Positions 1 through 9,293 of a DNA stretch of 64,000 nt are shown one piece after another. A program made the position numbers and the translations under genes. Position 1 is the stretch's first letter; each line of letters opens with the position of its first letter. Source of the stretch: Pseudobowmanella zhangzhouensis (lineage in GTDB: Bacteria; Pseudomonadota; Gammaproteobacteria; Enterobacterales; Alteromonadaceae); the NCBI RefSeq assembly GCF_042662685.1, contig NZ_JBHSYO010000005.1, positions 186,001-250,000 on the forward strand, written 5' to 3'. Below the pieces are notes generated by a model. It was not told where the DNA came from and did no database searches. It was given only the letters and a program-made list of their open reading frames with translations.

Positions 1-2048
1 GCTTTGGCCATCAGCACATCGCGCCAGGCTACCAATTCCTCATAGGTGTTGCCCTGCAACACAAACTGCACCGGACGACCACCGCCTCGTGCCAAACCAT
101 TGCGCATAAACGCAAACGCGCGTACGTCCGGTAAATCAGACAATTGTGCGGTTATTTCGTCCATTAATTCAAAGGTCGAACGTTCACGGATCTGCCAGTC
201 GACGGCACCGACAATGGCAATCCCCGCACTTCCTCCGAATCCCGGCGTGCGCACCAGTACCCGATCGACTTCGCCCTTATCCAGATATGGCAACAGAATG
301 TCTTCGACCTTCTTAAGATTGCGCGCATTGCTCTCAAAACTGGCTCCTTCGGCAGTTTGTAACTGCACAAAGAACGTGCCACGGTCTTCTTTTGGGGTAA
401 ATTCTGCCGGAACTCTCTCCACCAACGCAAAGATTGCGGCTACCGCAAGGCCAATCAGCAATACGGACCAGACAGGCTGATGCAACGTTTTGTCCAGACT
501 GCTGAAGTAACGACGCTCGACCTTACCAAAGACCCGATCCACCCAACCAGACAGTCCACTGTTGTTGCTGTGCTTAGTCAGTAACTTAGAACACATCATG
601 GGAGACAAGGTCAGTGCGGTAAAACTGGAGAAGGCCACCGCCGCCGCGATAGCAATGGCAAATTCGGTAAACAATCGACCAATATTGCCCTGTAAAAATA
701 CCAGCGGCACAAATACGGAAATCAGCACCAGGGTAGTTGCGATTACCGCAAAGCCGACTTCACGGGCACCGTTGTATGCAGCCAACAAAGGAGGCTCACC
801 CAACTCGACCCGGCGGTGAATGTTTTCCAGCACCACAATAGCATCATCCACCACTAAACCAATGGCCAGCACCAGTGCCAGCAAGGTCAGCAAATTGATC
901 GAGAAACCCAGCATATACATGACGATAAACGCGCCCACCAATGAGACTGGTACCGTCACCGCTGGGATTAATGTCGCCCGCACATTACCGAGGAACAGGA
1001 ATATCACAATCACCACCATGGCGATGGCGATATACAGAGTTTCGTACACCTCATCGATGGACTGGGCAATAAATACCGAGGAGTCATAACTGGGAACGAT
1101 AAATATATTGTCGGGTAAGGTTTGCGAAATATCGTCGATGGCTTTCTTGACTTCCTGCGCTACAGAGAGAGTATTGGCCTTGGATTGTTTAACCACACCC
1201 AGACCAATCATGTTCACGCCATTGCCGCGAAATTCGGTCTCGTCATCTTCAGCACCCAACTCCACATGCGCGACTTCGCCCAAACGCACCAGATAGCCAT
1301 CCGGCCCCTGCTTGATGGCCAGGCGGGCAAAATCATCCGGGGTCAGGAATGTACGCGCCACACGGACTTCGAAATCGCGATCTTCTGATTCCAATTCGCC
1401 CGCCGGCAACTCGACGTTTTCAGCGCGGATCACCCGCTCCACATCGGCAACCGTCACTTCCCGGGCAGCCATGGCCTGACGATCCAGCCAAATCTTCATG
1501 GCATACTCACGGCCACCACCTAATTGCACCCGCGCGACACCATCGACCACAGACAGGCGATCGACTATATAGCGGTCGGCATAGTCGGTGAGTTCCATTA
1601 CCGACATATTGTCAGAGCGCAGGTTGTACCACACCACGACCTGCTCGTCGGAGTCTGACTTAAACACTTCCGGTGGTAACGCCTGATCCGGCAGGTTATT
1701 CAGGGCACGACTAACCCGCTCTCGCACGTCATTGGAGGCAGAGTCGATGTCGCGACTGAGATCAAACTCAATAGAAATGCTGGAACGACCATTGCGACTG
1801 CTGCTGGTAATATTTTTAATCCCGGCGATACCGCTGATGCGATCTTCCAGTAACTGGGTAATCTTGGTTTCAACGATATTGGCTGACGCACCGGGGTAAC
1901 TGGTATTGATCGACACAATGGGAGGGTCAATATCCGGGTATTCGCGCAGAGATAATTTATCGATGGCGACAATACCAAACACCACGATCAACAAATTGAC
2001 GACGATGGCAAAGACCGGGCGTTTAACCGAGACATCTGACAGCAACAT
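1..2048 (-). CDS. RND efflux permease (AcrB/MexF-like), N-terminal part, truncated by window edge
   Basis: Inner-membrane proton/drug antiporter of the RND superfamily. The reverse strand is open from an ATG at 2048 to the left edge with no stop, giving about 682 residues of a protein that is normally 1,020-1,050 long. The N-terminus shows the usual cytoplasmic start, first membrane segment and the YPGAS porter-domain motif. In TM4 the motif VVDDAIVV carries the proton-relay pair Asp401-Asp402. The stop of the adaptor gene upstream lies 2 bp before this start, so the two are one operon. No outer-membrane factor gene is visible here; TolC, encoded at about 22 kb, could serve. The family is certain; the substrate cannot be told. 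Confidence 0.92.
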   Translation of the reverse strand, partial: MLLSDVSVKRPVFAIVVNLLIVVFGIVAIDKLSLREYPDIDPPIVSINTSYPGASANIVETKITQLLEDRISGIAGIKNITSSSRNGRSSISIEFDLSRDIDSASNDVRERVSRALNNLPDQALPPEVFKSDSDEQVVVWYNLRSDNMSVMELTDYADRYIVDRLSVVDGVARVQLGGGREYAMKIWLDRQAMAAREVTVADVERVIRAENVELPAGELESEDRDFEVRVARTFLTPDDFARLAIKQGPDGYLVRLGEVAHVELGAEDDETEFRGNGVNMIGLGVVKQSKANTLSVAQEVKKAIDDISQTLPDNIFIVPSYDSSVFIAQSIDEVYETLYIAIAMVVIVIFLFLGNVRATLIPAVTVPVSLVGAFIVMYMLGFSINLLTLLALVLAIGLVVDDAIVVLENIHRRVELGEPPLLAAYNGAREVGFAVIATTLVLISVFVPLVFLQGNIGRLFTEFAIAIAAAVAFSSFTALTLSPMMCSKLLTKHSNNSGLSGWVDRVFGKVERRYFSSLDKTLHQPVWSVLLIGLAVAAIFALVERVPAEFTPKEDRGTFFVQLQTAEGASFESNARNLKKVEDILLPYLDKGEVDRVLVRTPGFGGSAGIAIVGAVDWQIRERSTFELMDEITAQLSDLPDVRAFAFMRNGLARGGGRPVQFVLQGNTYEELVAWRDVLMAK

Positions 2049-2050
2049 AC

Positions 2051-3103
2051 TTAGTTCTCCAGAATCCGTACCTGACTGTCTTCACCGAGACGTAATGCAC
2101 CCTCGACCACCACTTTTTCACCGCCTTTTAATCCCTGACTGATTTGCACCAGTCCCGGTTTGCGTAAGCCAATCGTGACCTGCTGACGGTGGGCTTTGTT
2201 TTCTGGCGTGACGATATAAACAAAATGATTATCCTGAATCGGCACTATCGCCGACTCTGGGATCACTAAAGAATTGACCACCTGCTTTTGAATAAGGATG
2301 CGCAGCAGCATACCCGGACGCAGGCGAAGGTCAGGATTGTCAATGATCGCGCGCACCTGTACGGCCCGACTTACCGGATCGATACGCGAGTCAATACTGG
2401 CGATGGTGCCGACAAAGGTTTCACCCGGCCAGGCCGCACTGGTAGCGAATACCTGTTGGCCCGCTTTCAGGCTGGCCAGATGCAGTTCAGCCACGCTGAA
2501 ATCCACCTTAACCTGATGTAAATCATCCAGCGTGGTAATTTGCGTACCCGGCGTCACCAGTGCTCCCGGGCTGACCCGCCGAATACCCAACTGACCGGAA
2601 AACGGCGCATGAATTTCCAATTCTGCCAGGCGGGTTTTCGCCACTTCTAATTGCGCTTGTAATGCATCGACGCGTGCTTGCTGTTCATCCAGCAATTGCG
2701 CGGAAGCCACATTTTCACGGGCAAGATTACGAATACGGCTTAGTTGGCGATTGGCTTCATCCAGATTAATTCCTAATTCTTTAACGCGCGCCTGCTCTTC
2801 ACGGCTATTGAGTGAGACCAGTAATTGCCCAGCTTCGACTAACTGACCATCGTTAAAATGCACCTGGGCAACTACATCGGTACTTTGTGCAGTAATAATC
2901 ACTGCTTCGTTTGCCACTGCCGTCCCAAGGGCTTCAACCGTTACCTCAAAGGGCTGTTCACTGGCGACTACCACTTTGACCGGCGAAGCTTGCATCTGCC
3001 GGCGCTTTTGCTCTTCACCTTGCGGGACATACAACCAGGCAACCAGAGCTGCCAACACCACAACCACCAATAAGATGGGGGTAAAACGAAAATGTGAAGC
3101 CAT
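2051..3103 (-). CDS. RND efflux periplasmic adaptor (membrane fusion protein)
   Basis: Adaptor of the HlyD/AcrA family that links an RND permease to an outer-membrane channel. The ATG at 3103 (350 aa) is preferred over an in-frame ATG 33 bp upstream because GGAG sits 5 nt before it. Residues about 8-25 form one hydrophobic N-terminal segment without a lipobox, so it is anchored or exported rather than a lipoprotein. A lipoyl/biotinyl-like half, a coiled-coil hairpin (about residues 100-165), the second lipoyl half with an APFSGQLG motif, and a beta-barrel follow in the usual order. It is translated just before the permease, 2 bp apart. Confidence 0.92.
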   Translation of the reverse strand: MASHFRFTPILLVVVVLAALVAWLYVPQGEEQKRRQMQASPVKVVVASEQPFEVTVEALGTAVANEAVIITAQSTDVVAQVHFNDGQLVEAGQLLVSLNSREEQARVKELGINLDEANRQLSRIRNLARENVASAQLLDEQQARVDALQAQLEVAKTRLAELEIHAPFSGQLGIRRVSPGALVTPGTQITTLDDLHQVKVDFSVAELHLASLKAGQQVFATSAAWPGETFVGTIASIDSRIDPVSRAVQVRAIIDNPDLRLRPGMLLRILIQKQVVNSLVIPESAIVPIQDNHFVYIVTPENKAHRQQVTIGLRKPGLVQISQGLKGGEKVVVEGALRLGEDSQVRILEN

Positions 3104-3216
3104 GAATTCTCCATTGGCTGAATTAACTGACCACAACCTTGCCCATACGCTTTAGTTCAATGGCCAGATCTTTTATGATTTTGACTGCAGCAAATAGTGA
3201 CTGAGAACCCCGTCTG

Positions 3217-3738
3217 ATGAAAGGTAAGTTACCGCGAATATTCGCAATTTCATGTATTAGTGCGTTAACTGCCTGTTCAAATGAGGCGCCTACCCCACCG
3301 GTTTGCCGTACCTTGGATCATTTGCCACCGGTTTCAAGCCCCAGCGCCTATTGCGTGGTGCGCATAGCAGACAGATTGCTGACCGTCAGCGCCAAACAAA
3401 ATCAAGCATTACGCTTGCCCGGTGGTGAGATAGACCCGATCAACGAAGCGCGCTGCCAGGTCCACCAAAAAGTCTGGCAACAAACCGGCTTTAATGCGCA
3501 AATTGGTGAGTTACTCAGACAAAACGAGCGCGCTGCGTATTTTCATTGTGATTTACAAGCCGGCTTTAGTGGTGCCATCGAGGAATTTCCGGTGCCCGGC
3601 TGGGTCAGCGATGATGTAGCACGAATTACCCTGAGTGAGCCTTTTCAGCTCAACCATCAGGACTGGGCCACACCGGATGAATATGTCCTGATGCGCGATT
3701 TATTTGTGCAGGCCAAACAACCACAGGACGCGGACTAA
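3217..3738 (+). CDS. Lipoprotein with degenerate Nudix fold
   Basis: A 173-residue protein. The N-terminus has a short hydrophobic stretch ending in the lipobox LTAC (Cys20), so it should be an envelope lipoprotein. Residues about 45-100 resemble a Nudix domain, with a GGEIDP loop that aligns without gaps to the Nudix box. The catalytic residues are changed, however: the REVxEE helix reads QKVWQQ, so the metal-binding glutamates are gone. A hydrolase function is therefore unlikely; a binding or structural role is inference. The gene stands alone, convergent with the ABC permease 7 bp downstream. The ribosome binding site is weak, so the start is not certain. Confidence 0.6.
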   Translation: MKGKLPRIFAISCISALTACSNEAPTPPVCRTLDHLPPVSSPSAYCVVRIADRLLTVSAKQNQALRLPGGEIDPINEARCQVHQKVWQQTGFNAQIGELLRQNERAAYFHCDLQAGFSGAIEEFPVPGWVSDDVARITLSEPFQLNHQDWATPDEYVLMRDLFVQAKQPQDAD

Positions 3739-3745
3739 AGCGGGT

Positions 3746-4963
3746 TTAGCCGCGCATCTGCATCCCGTCGTGCACTGTCATCCGGTATGCCCGCCACGCA
3801 GGGACAAGACTAACCAGCATCGCACAGCCCAGCACCATCGCCAGCAGCGTGATTTCCTGCGGTTGCGGCCAATCAGGACTCAGGCGCAAACCAGACACAG
3901 CCTGCAAATAGGGAGCACCCGCATATTGCAAGCCATACAAGGCGGCTAACCCGAGCACAATACCCAAAACACCGACCAGCAAAGACTCCGCCAGCAACAG
4001 ACTGAAGATATGTCGCGGCGCAGCACCCAGAGCCCGTAGTACCGCCATTTCTCGCTGGCGCTGAGATAAACTGGTTAACATATTGGTTAGCAACGTCAGT
4101 AAGGTGCTGGCCACCACGATGGCGGCTAACAGCAGTAGGCCCAACTGCACACTATCCATCAGGCGCCAGACCTGTTGCATCGTCATCAATGGCAGTAATG
4201 CCGTCATTGGTTCTGCGTCAAATTCATTAATGGCGCGCAAAATACGCAAAACGTCCTGCGGCGCCTCAACACCAAGATAGAGCGCGCTGATATCATCATG
4301 ATTCAGTGGGTTATGAGGGTCGCGCATAGGTGCATGCATTTCATCCAGCGCGGCAAGAGGTACAAAAATTCGCTGATCGATGGGCGTACCCGTGGGTGCC
4401 AATATTCCCGCAACGCTCAACGGATGATTGCCATGTTTACTGAAACTAACCTTGCTAACGCCGTGACTGAGCACCAGTTGTTGGCCCAGTTGATAGCCCA
4501 ATGCATTTGCGACCTGAGCGCCAAGCACGACCTGATGCTCATCCTCAAACGGCTTGCCCTGCTGGAATATCAACGCCTGCTTATTAGCATACAGGCGGCG
4601 GGCAAAATACTCCTGATTGGTACCCACTACCCGATAACCCTGATGGGAGTCACCAAATGACAATGGCACCGTCCAACTAACGCCGGGCATGCTCTTAATA
4701 TGCTGCCACGCCGCCAGGCTCAGACTGTTGGTCGGCTCGCCAATACCAAACACCGTATACAGCAACAGATTTACCTGACTGGTGCGCGGTCCGACAATAA
4801 TGTCTGTGCCGCTAATCGTCTGGGTAAAACTTTGCTTCAACTGGCTTTGCAAACGCTCTACCCCCAGCAACAGCATCACGCTGATTGCCACCGACAACAG
4901 GGTTAAGCCCAGCGTAAAACGGCGGTTACGCATAGATTTAAGCGTCAGGCTAAGCATAGTCAT
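3746..4963 (-). CDS. ABC transporter permease, FtsX/MacB/LolE-like
   Basis: A 405-residue inner-membrane permease. It has one N-terminal transmembrane helix (about residues 16-36), a large periplasmic MacB-type core domain, and three C-terminal transmembrane helices (about 270-395). The LRALGA motif between TM2 and TM3 is typical of FtsX-like permeases. The start overlaps the stop of the upstream ATPase gene by 4 bp, so the two are translationally coupled and form one exporter. The topology is that of MacB/LolCE mechanotransmission systems, which move lipoproteins or peptides out of the outer leaflet. The substrate is unknown; LolCDE proper is not indicated because only one permease is present. 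Confidence 0.85.
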   Translation of the reverse strand: MTMLSLTLKSMRNRRFTLGLTLLSVAISVMLLLGVERLQSQLKQSFTQTISGTDIIVGPRTSQVNLLLYTVFGIGEPTNSLSLAAWQHIKSMPGVSWTVPLSFGDSHQGYRVVGTNQEYFARRLYANKQALIFQQGKPFEDEHQVVLGAQVANALGYQLGQQLVLSHGVSKVSFSKHGNHPLSVAGILAPTGTPIDQRIFVPLAALDEMHAPMRDPHNPLNHDDISALYLGVEAPQDVLRILRAINEFDAEPMTALLPLMTMQQVWRLMDSVQLGLLLLAAIVVASTLLTLLTNMLTSLSQRQREMAVLRALGAAPRHIFSLLLAESLLVGVLGIVLGLAALYGLQYAGAPYLQAVSGLRLSPDWPQPQEITLLAMVLGCAMLVSLVPAWRAYRMTVHDGMQMRG

Positions 4964-5637
4964 TGCGCACCTCCGGGACTACGCAGGCGCACCATTTGAT
5001 CAAAGTTCAGCCGCAGGCTTTCGTCGTGACTGACATACACCAAAGTCGTGCCTTGCTCATTAACCTGTTTGAGTAACAACTGCATAAAAGCGGCGGCGTT
5101 GGCATGATCCAGCGCTGATGTAGGCTCATCCGCAATCAAAATATCCGGCTTTGCATAAAGCGCACGGGCAATCGCCACCCGTTGTTGTTGGCCGACACTG
5201 AGCTCAATACCGGATTTGCTAAACGCCTCCTGTGGTATTTGCAGTGCGCTAAGCAGTTGCATGGCGCGCTCTTTACCTTGTCGGGCGGCAAGTTTTTTAT
5301 GGCGAAACGTATCGGCGATTTGCACGTTTTCCAACACACTCAGGTAAGGCAATAAATTAAACTGCTGAAACACGTAGCCAATGTGTTCGGCTCGAAACGC
5401 ATCACGCGCCCGGCCAGAAAGCTTGGCCATATCCTCGCCCAGTATTTTTAAACTGCCGCTCTGCACGGGTGTAATGCCGGCCAGTAATGACAATAACGTG
5501 GATTTGCCACTACCACTTGGCCCCTCGACAAATAATTTGTGCCCTATTGGTAAAGCTAATTGCTCAATCTGCAATGTGGGCGTATTGGCGTTTGGGTATG
5601 AAAAGGTCAGCTGTGACGCTTCGATAGCAAGTTGCAA
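4960..5637 (-). CDS. ABC transporter ATP-binding protein, LolD/MacB type
   Basis: A 225-residue cytoplasmic ATPase that powers the permease encoded immediately downstream. Walker A GPSGSGKST is at residues 39-47, a Q-loop at about 90, the signature LSVGQ at 146-150 and Walker B ILIADE at 166-171, followed by the SALD D-loop. The signature has Val in place of the usual second Gly (LSGGQ), a mild variant. Length and layout match the LolD/MacB/FtsE class. It is the first gene of a two-gene operon; its upstream side is isolated by the hairpin at 5742-5768. Confidence 0.9.
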   Translation of the reverse strand: MQLAIEASQLTFSYPNANTPTLQIEQLALPIGHKLFVEGPSGSGKSTLLSLLAGITPVQSGSLKILGEDMAKLSGRARDAFRAEHIGYVFQQFNLLPYLSVLENVQIADTFRHKKLAARQGKERAMQLLSALQIPQEAFSKSGIELSVGQQQRVAIARALYAKPDILIADEPTSALDHANAAAFMQLLLKQVNEQGTTLVYVSHDESLRLNFDQMVRLRSPGGAQ

Positions 5638-5741
5638 CGACAGTTCCTTGTTTCAGGCAGTAAAAAAACGGCTGCTGTAAACTAACGTGAATTGCCGACG
5701 CTGAAAAGCCATTCGCGCCATTCCAGCAGCGTACAGACGAA

Positions 5742-5768
5742 AAAAAAGCACCCGGAGGGTGCTTTTTT
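5742..5768. terminator. Rho-independent terminator (bidirectional)
   Basis: Twelve-base-pair inverted repeat with GCACCC/GGGTGC at its core, a GGA loop, an A-run before and a T-run after. It lies downstream of the DUF3718-like gene (reverse strand) and upstream of the ABC operon start. Confidence 0.9.
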
Positions 5769-5884
5769 ATGGGGTGGGCTTACTTACCCGAAGCCAAGAG
5801 GCGTCAAGATGCTCCTGGTAAGCGACGCCCAAAACAGGTCGCTTCAACAGTTTATAGACCTGCCTGTCTGTGTAACGCCGGAAC

Positions 5885-6274
5885 TTAGTTCAGGCGGTCT
5901 AACAATTCTTTACCGGTTTCAGAAGCCAGAAAACCGTTGCTGTCAGCCCATTGTTGCAAGGTCATGCCATCACCTTCTGGTTTAGACAGGTCTGATTTAC
6001 CCATCTGACCGACCATGTAAGCACCAACATCGTTGGCACCGTTTGCCATGGCATAGCGAATCAGGCTTTGGCCGCCGCAGCTGACGCCTTCGTAGAAATC
6101 ACCTAAACGCATACGGTAATCATCTTTTACGCCACGCATTTTTTTACGCAGCTCGCCTTTATCGTTGTTTTTCACGATAGTGCAGATGTTTTGTAAGTCT
6201 TCGGTTAAATCCGCCTGAGCAACAGGAGATAACAGGGCAGCAGATGCAATAACAGTAGCTAGTAACTTTTTCAT
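5885..6274 (-). CDS. Exported DUF3718-like protein
   Basis: A small exported protein of 129 residues. The ATG at 6274 was chosen because it starts a clear signal peptide (MKKLLATVIASAALLSPVAQA) and has a GAGG 8 nt upstream; longer readings to 6442 add non-conserved sequence. The mature part has the pattern of the DUF3718 family: an N-terminal NICTIVKNNDK helix, then SCGGQSLIRYAM with a Cys and an NGA motif. There are two cysteines, which could pair in the periplasm. Function is unknown for the family. It is monocistronic between two terminators. Confidence 0.78.
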   Translation of the reverse strand: MKKLLATVIASAALLSPVAQADLTEDLQNICTIVKNNDKGELRKKMRGVKDDYRMRLGDFYEGVSCGGQSLIRYAMANGANDVGAYMVGQMGKSDLSKPEGDGMTLQQWADSNGFLASETGKELLDRLN

Positions 6275-6426
6275 AACGACGCCTCTTTCGTTAGTAGGTT
6301 GTGGTTGATGCTTAAGCGCTGTGCTTAAGATGGGTTCATCATAAACCGATGGAAAAAACGTCAAAGAGGGTTTGTTCAGACGTAGGTATGTGGATTGATA
6401 CGTATTTGGACGGGATGCCAGCAAAC

Positions 6427-6452
6427 AAAAAAGGAGCCACACGGCTCCTTTT
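6427..6452 (-). terminator. Rho-independent terminator of the M16 operon
   Basis: GGAGCC/GGCTCC stem with an ACAC loop and flanking A- and T-runs. On the reverse strand the hairpin is followed by TTTTTTG, about 20 bp past the stop of the second M16 gene. Confidence 0.88.
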
Positions 6453-6471
6453 CTACGCTACGTGTGCAGCT

Positions 6472-7854
6472 TTATAGTTTGATTTGCTCAGCGCTAATAT
6501 CACGCTCAGTCAACTGACCATATTTGCTTACCACCGGTTTGACCTCAGCAGCATTGCCTATCACCACAAATTGCAGATTTTCTTTAGGGAAATACTGCTT
6601 AACTAACTCGGCTGCTTTTTTCGTATCCAGCGCGTTAACCTGTTCATTGAAGGTATTGATAAAACGCTCATCAAATCCATAAATGAACATATCGGCTAAC
6701 AGGCTACGCAATGACGATGCCCGCTCATAGCGCGGAGGAAACTGACCTTTTACATAGGCTTTGGCCGACTCCAGCGTGGCACTATCGATCCCTTGCTCCC
6801 ACAAACGCGAGTAAGTTTTCAGCGCCAGATCCATGGCCGCTTCTGTCGTGGCTGTCTGGGTAAAGGTACTGATATAGAAACTTCCCGCTTTGGAATAAGC
6901 ACTGAAACCTGAACGTGCGCCGTAGGTCAGCCCTGCATTCACCCGTAACTCATCGTTGAGCCACGAAGTAAAGCGTCCACCCAAAATGGTATTGATAACC
7001 GACAACGCCACATAATCAGGGTTGCTGCGGGAAATGCCCGGCCCACCAATCATAAACGTACTTTCACGTGCATCGCCTTTATTTACCAGTAATACGCGGG
7101 CTTTGGTCGGCGCGCTCAGCACAGCCGGAACATCAAACGCAGCGGTTTTACCCTGCCATTTGCCAAACAGCTTACGCAGGCTGGCTGCCATGGTTGTACT
7201 GTCAAAGTCTCCCACAACGCTAATGGCAGCGTTATTCGGCTGATACCAGGTGTTATAAAACGCTTTGATATCCTCCAGTGACATGGCTTTAACACTGGCA
7301 ATACTGCCACTGACTTCATTGCCATAGGGATGGTCGCCAAACATCAGCTTGTTGAAGTAATCATTGATCACCGCCTTGGGGCTTTCCTGCGCTTGTTGCA
7401 GACCAGCCAATTGGCGCTGTTGATAGGCGTTAAACTCGTCAGCGCTGAAGGTCGGCTTCAACAACGCGTCAGCCAGTAAACCCAGCACTAAATCTGTGTC
7501 TTTGGCCATAAAGGACGCATTCACCACGCTGCCTTCCAGACCGCTACCTGAGCTAATACTGGCGCCGACGAAGTCGAGCTTGGCCTGAAATGCTTCGCGG
7601 TTCAGTGTGCCACTGCCCAACAACAAGGCGGATGCGGTCATCTCTGCCTGTCCGGCTTTATCATCCTGTACCGCACCTGCTTTGACGACGACACCGGCAC
7701 TGATGAGCGGCACTTCATGCTGTTCCATCAGATAAACGGTCAGGCCATTTTCCAACGTTAGCTTTTCATATTTAGGCAGGCTGAATTCGGCCGCCTGCAC
7801 ACTGCCTGCTAATAAACAGACGACTGAAAATAATGTTTTACCAATCCTGTTCAT
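6472..7854 (-). CDS. M16 peptidase-family protein without zinc motif (partner subunit)
   Basis: A 460-residue exported protein of the insulinase/pitrilysin fold. The start at 7854 gives a signal peptide (MNRIGKTLFSVVCLLAGSVQA); the open frame extends further upstream, but that part lies inside the preceding gene. The domain begins with the usual LENGLTVYL strand, but the HxxEH zinc motif is absent (GQAEMTASALL at the equivalent place). The C-terminal half keeps the GGRFTSWLNDELR...GLTYGARS region that carries the conserved Arg/Tyr pair of M16 partner subunits. It overlaps the catalytic M16 gene by 17 bp. The pair probably forms a periplasmic clamshell heterodimer, as in M16B systems; the substrate is not evident. 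Confidence 0.9.
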   Translation of the reverse strand: MNRIGKTLFSVVCLLAGSVQAAEFSLPKYEKLTLENGLTVYLMEQHEVPLISAGVVVKAGAVQDDKAGQAEMTASALLLGSGTLNREAFQAKLDFVGASISSGSGLEGSVVNASFMAKDTDLVLGLLADALLKPTFSADEFNAYQQRQLAGLQQAQESPKAVINDYFNKLMFGDHPYGNEVSGSIASVKAMSLEDIKAFYNTWYQPNNAAISVVGDFDSTTMAASLRKLFGKWQGKTAAFDVPAVLSAPTKARVLLVNKGDARESTFMIGGPGISRSNPDYVALSVINTILGGRFTSWLNDELRVNAGLTYGARSGFSAYSKAGSFYISTFTQTATTEAAMDLALKTYSRLWEQGIDSATLESAKAYVKGQFPPRYERASSLRSLLADMFIYGFDERFINTFNEQVNALDTKKAAELVKQYFPKENLQFVVIGNAAEVKPVVSKYGQLTERDISAEQIKL

Positions 7855-9172
7855 TGCTATCTTCCTTACTGTCCAATACACCAACGGTACGGTTTGCTTT
7901 GCGTAAATAGGTTTTTGCCACACGCTGAATATCGGCGGTGGTGACCTTGTTAAGTTGTTCAGGCAAGTTAAACAACGCTTTGTAGTCGCCAAAAAACACC
8001 TGATAAGTACCAATGGTGTTGGCTTTACCATTAATGGTTTCCATCTCGCGATAGAAATTGGCCAACTGCGCATTTTTCACTTTCTGTAACTCTTGCTCAC
8101 TGACCCCGTTTTGAATGATGCCGTTGATTTGCGCCAGCATGCCTTTTTCCAGCGCGTCAGCCGATACGTCCTGCGCCGCGACCCCGTATACATAAAACAG
8201 ATTCGGGTCGAAAGACTCAGGCATGTAGGTAAAAACATTGGTGGCAAGTTTCTGATCGAACACCAGAGACTTATTCAGGCGAGCGCTATCTCCACCAGCC
8301 AGAATCTCACTGAGCATTTGCAAAGCGTAATAGTCTGCGTGACCGGTCTGTGGAATGTGGTAGGCCAACAGCAGGTTTGGCGTAGACACTGATTCTTTTT
8401 GCACATAGGTGCGGCGCTCACCCAATTGCTTGGGTTCGACCGTTACCACTGCGCGAGGTACTGGTTGCGCAGGAATCGGCCCAAAATATTGCTGTGCCAG
8501 TTTTTTCACTTCTGCCAGTTTAACCGCACCGGCAATCACCACCACGGCATTATTCGGTGCATAGTAGGTTTTGTGATATTGGCGCAGGTCTTCCAGCGTC
8601 CAGCTGGCAATATCCGACTCATGACCAATCACCGACCAGCTGTAAGGGTGAGCGCGAAACGCTACGCCTTTTACTTCCTCATGCAGGGTGCGGAAGTTGG
8701 AGTTTTCCAGCCCGGTACGACGCTCAGACGCCACCACACCGCGCTCACTCTCTACCATGTCTGCATCGATGGCCAAATTCTCAATACGGTCCGCTTCCAG
8801 ATCAAACATCAGTTCCAGTGCATCGGCTGGAAACCAGTCTGTATACACAGTCAGGTTTTCCGAGGTGTAGGCGTTGTTTGCGCCACCGGCGGCTTCCATA
8901 GTGCGGTCAAATTGCTTCGGACCGTATTTTTTCGCACCGTTGAACATCATATGCTCGAAAAAGTGCGACAGACCGGTAATGCCCGGATATTCGTTGCGAG
9001 ACCCGACCTTGTAGAACAGGTACATATTGGCGTTAGGAATAGAGTTATCCTCCAACACCATAATGGTCATGCCATTATCCAGCGTGAACTGTTTTACGTC
9101 CTCAGCCTTGGTTGCCTGTGCATGGTGTGCACTGAACAACAGACTAAGAAGCAGCAGTGTGAATTTTTTCAT
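7838..9172 (-). CDS. M16 zinc metallopeptidase (catalytic subunit), exported
   Basis: A 444-residue periplasmic or secreted peptidase. The ATG at 9172 follows GGGAG with 7 nt spacing and opens a signal peptide (MKKFTLLLLSLLFSAHHAQA). The inverted zinc motif HFFEH (His70, Glu73, His74) is intact, and the downstream glutamate of the M16 signature is in VESERGVVASERR. A C-terminal M16 domain follows, so each gene of this pair encodes both halves of one clamshell chain. It is first in a two-gene operon with the zinc-less partner, which overlaps its 3' end by 17 bp. Confidence 0.93.
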   Translation of the reverse strand: MKKFTLLLLSLLFSAHHAQATKAEDVKQFTLDNGMTIMVLEDNSIPNANMYLFYKVGSRNEYPGITGLSHFFEHMMFNGAKKYGPKQFDRTMEAAGGANNAYTSENLTVYTDWFPADALELMFDLEADRIENLAIDADMVESERGVVASERRTGLENSNFRTLHEEVKGVAFRAHPYSWSVIGHESDIASWTLEDLRQYHKTYYAPNNAVVVIAGAVKLAEVKKLAQQYFGPIPAQPVPRAVVTVEPKQLGERRTYVQKESVSTPNLLLAYHIPQTGHADYYALQMLSEILAGGDSARLNKSLVFDQKLATNVFTYMPESFDPNLFYVYGVAAQDVSADALEKGMLAQINGIIQNGVSEQELQKVKNAQLANFYREMETINGKANTIGTYQVFFGDYKALFNLPEQLNKVTTADIQRVAKTYLRKANRTVGVLDSKEDSNEQDW

Positions 9173-9252
9173 TATTATGCTCCCAGAGTAAGCGCCCGAG
9201 TTTACGAACAAACGCCTGGAGTTAACACCTTGAATTTGTAACCAAACTTAAT

Positions 9253-9277
9253 AAAAAAGGCGCCGATGGCGCCCTTT
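9253..9277 (-). terminator. Rho-independent terminator of the second RND operon
   Basis: GGCGCC-GAT-GGCGCC stem flanked by A- and T-runs. On the reverse strand GGCGCC is followed by TTTTTTATT, 17 bp past the stop of the RND permease. Confidence 0.88.
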
Positions 9278-9293
9278 TCGTTACTTGAGTAGG

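Noticed and set aside
46..1591. Several forward open frames across 46-1591
   Set aside because: They are opposite-strand shadows of the RND permease, which reads through without stops from 2048 to the left edge and has clear family motifs.
7855..8073. 73-codon upstream extension of the zinc-less M16 gene
   Set aside because: It lies wholly inside the catalytic M16 gene and would bury the signal peptide; the ATG at 7854 is the natural start.
8399..9241. 280-codon forward open frame inside the M16 gene
   Set aside because: The reverse frame encodes a canonical M16 peptidase with HxxEH; the forward frame has no ribosome site and no domain.
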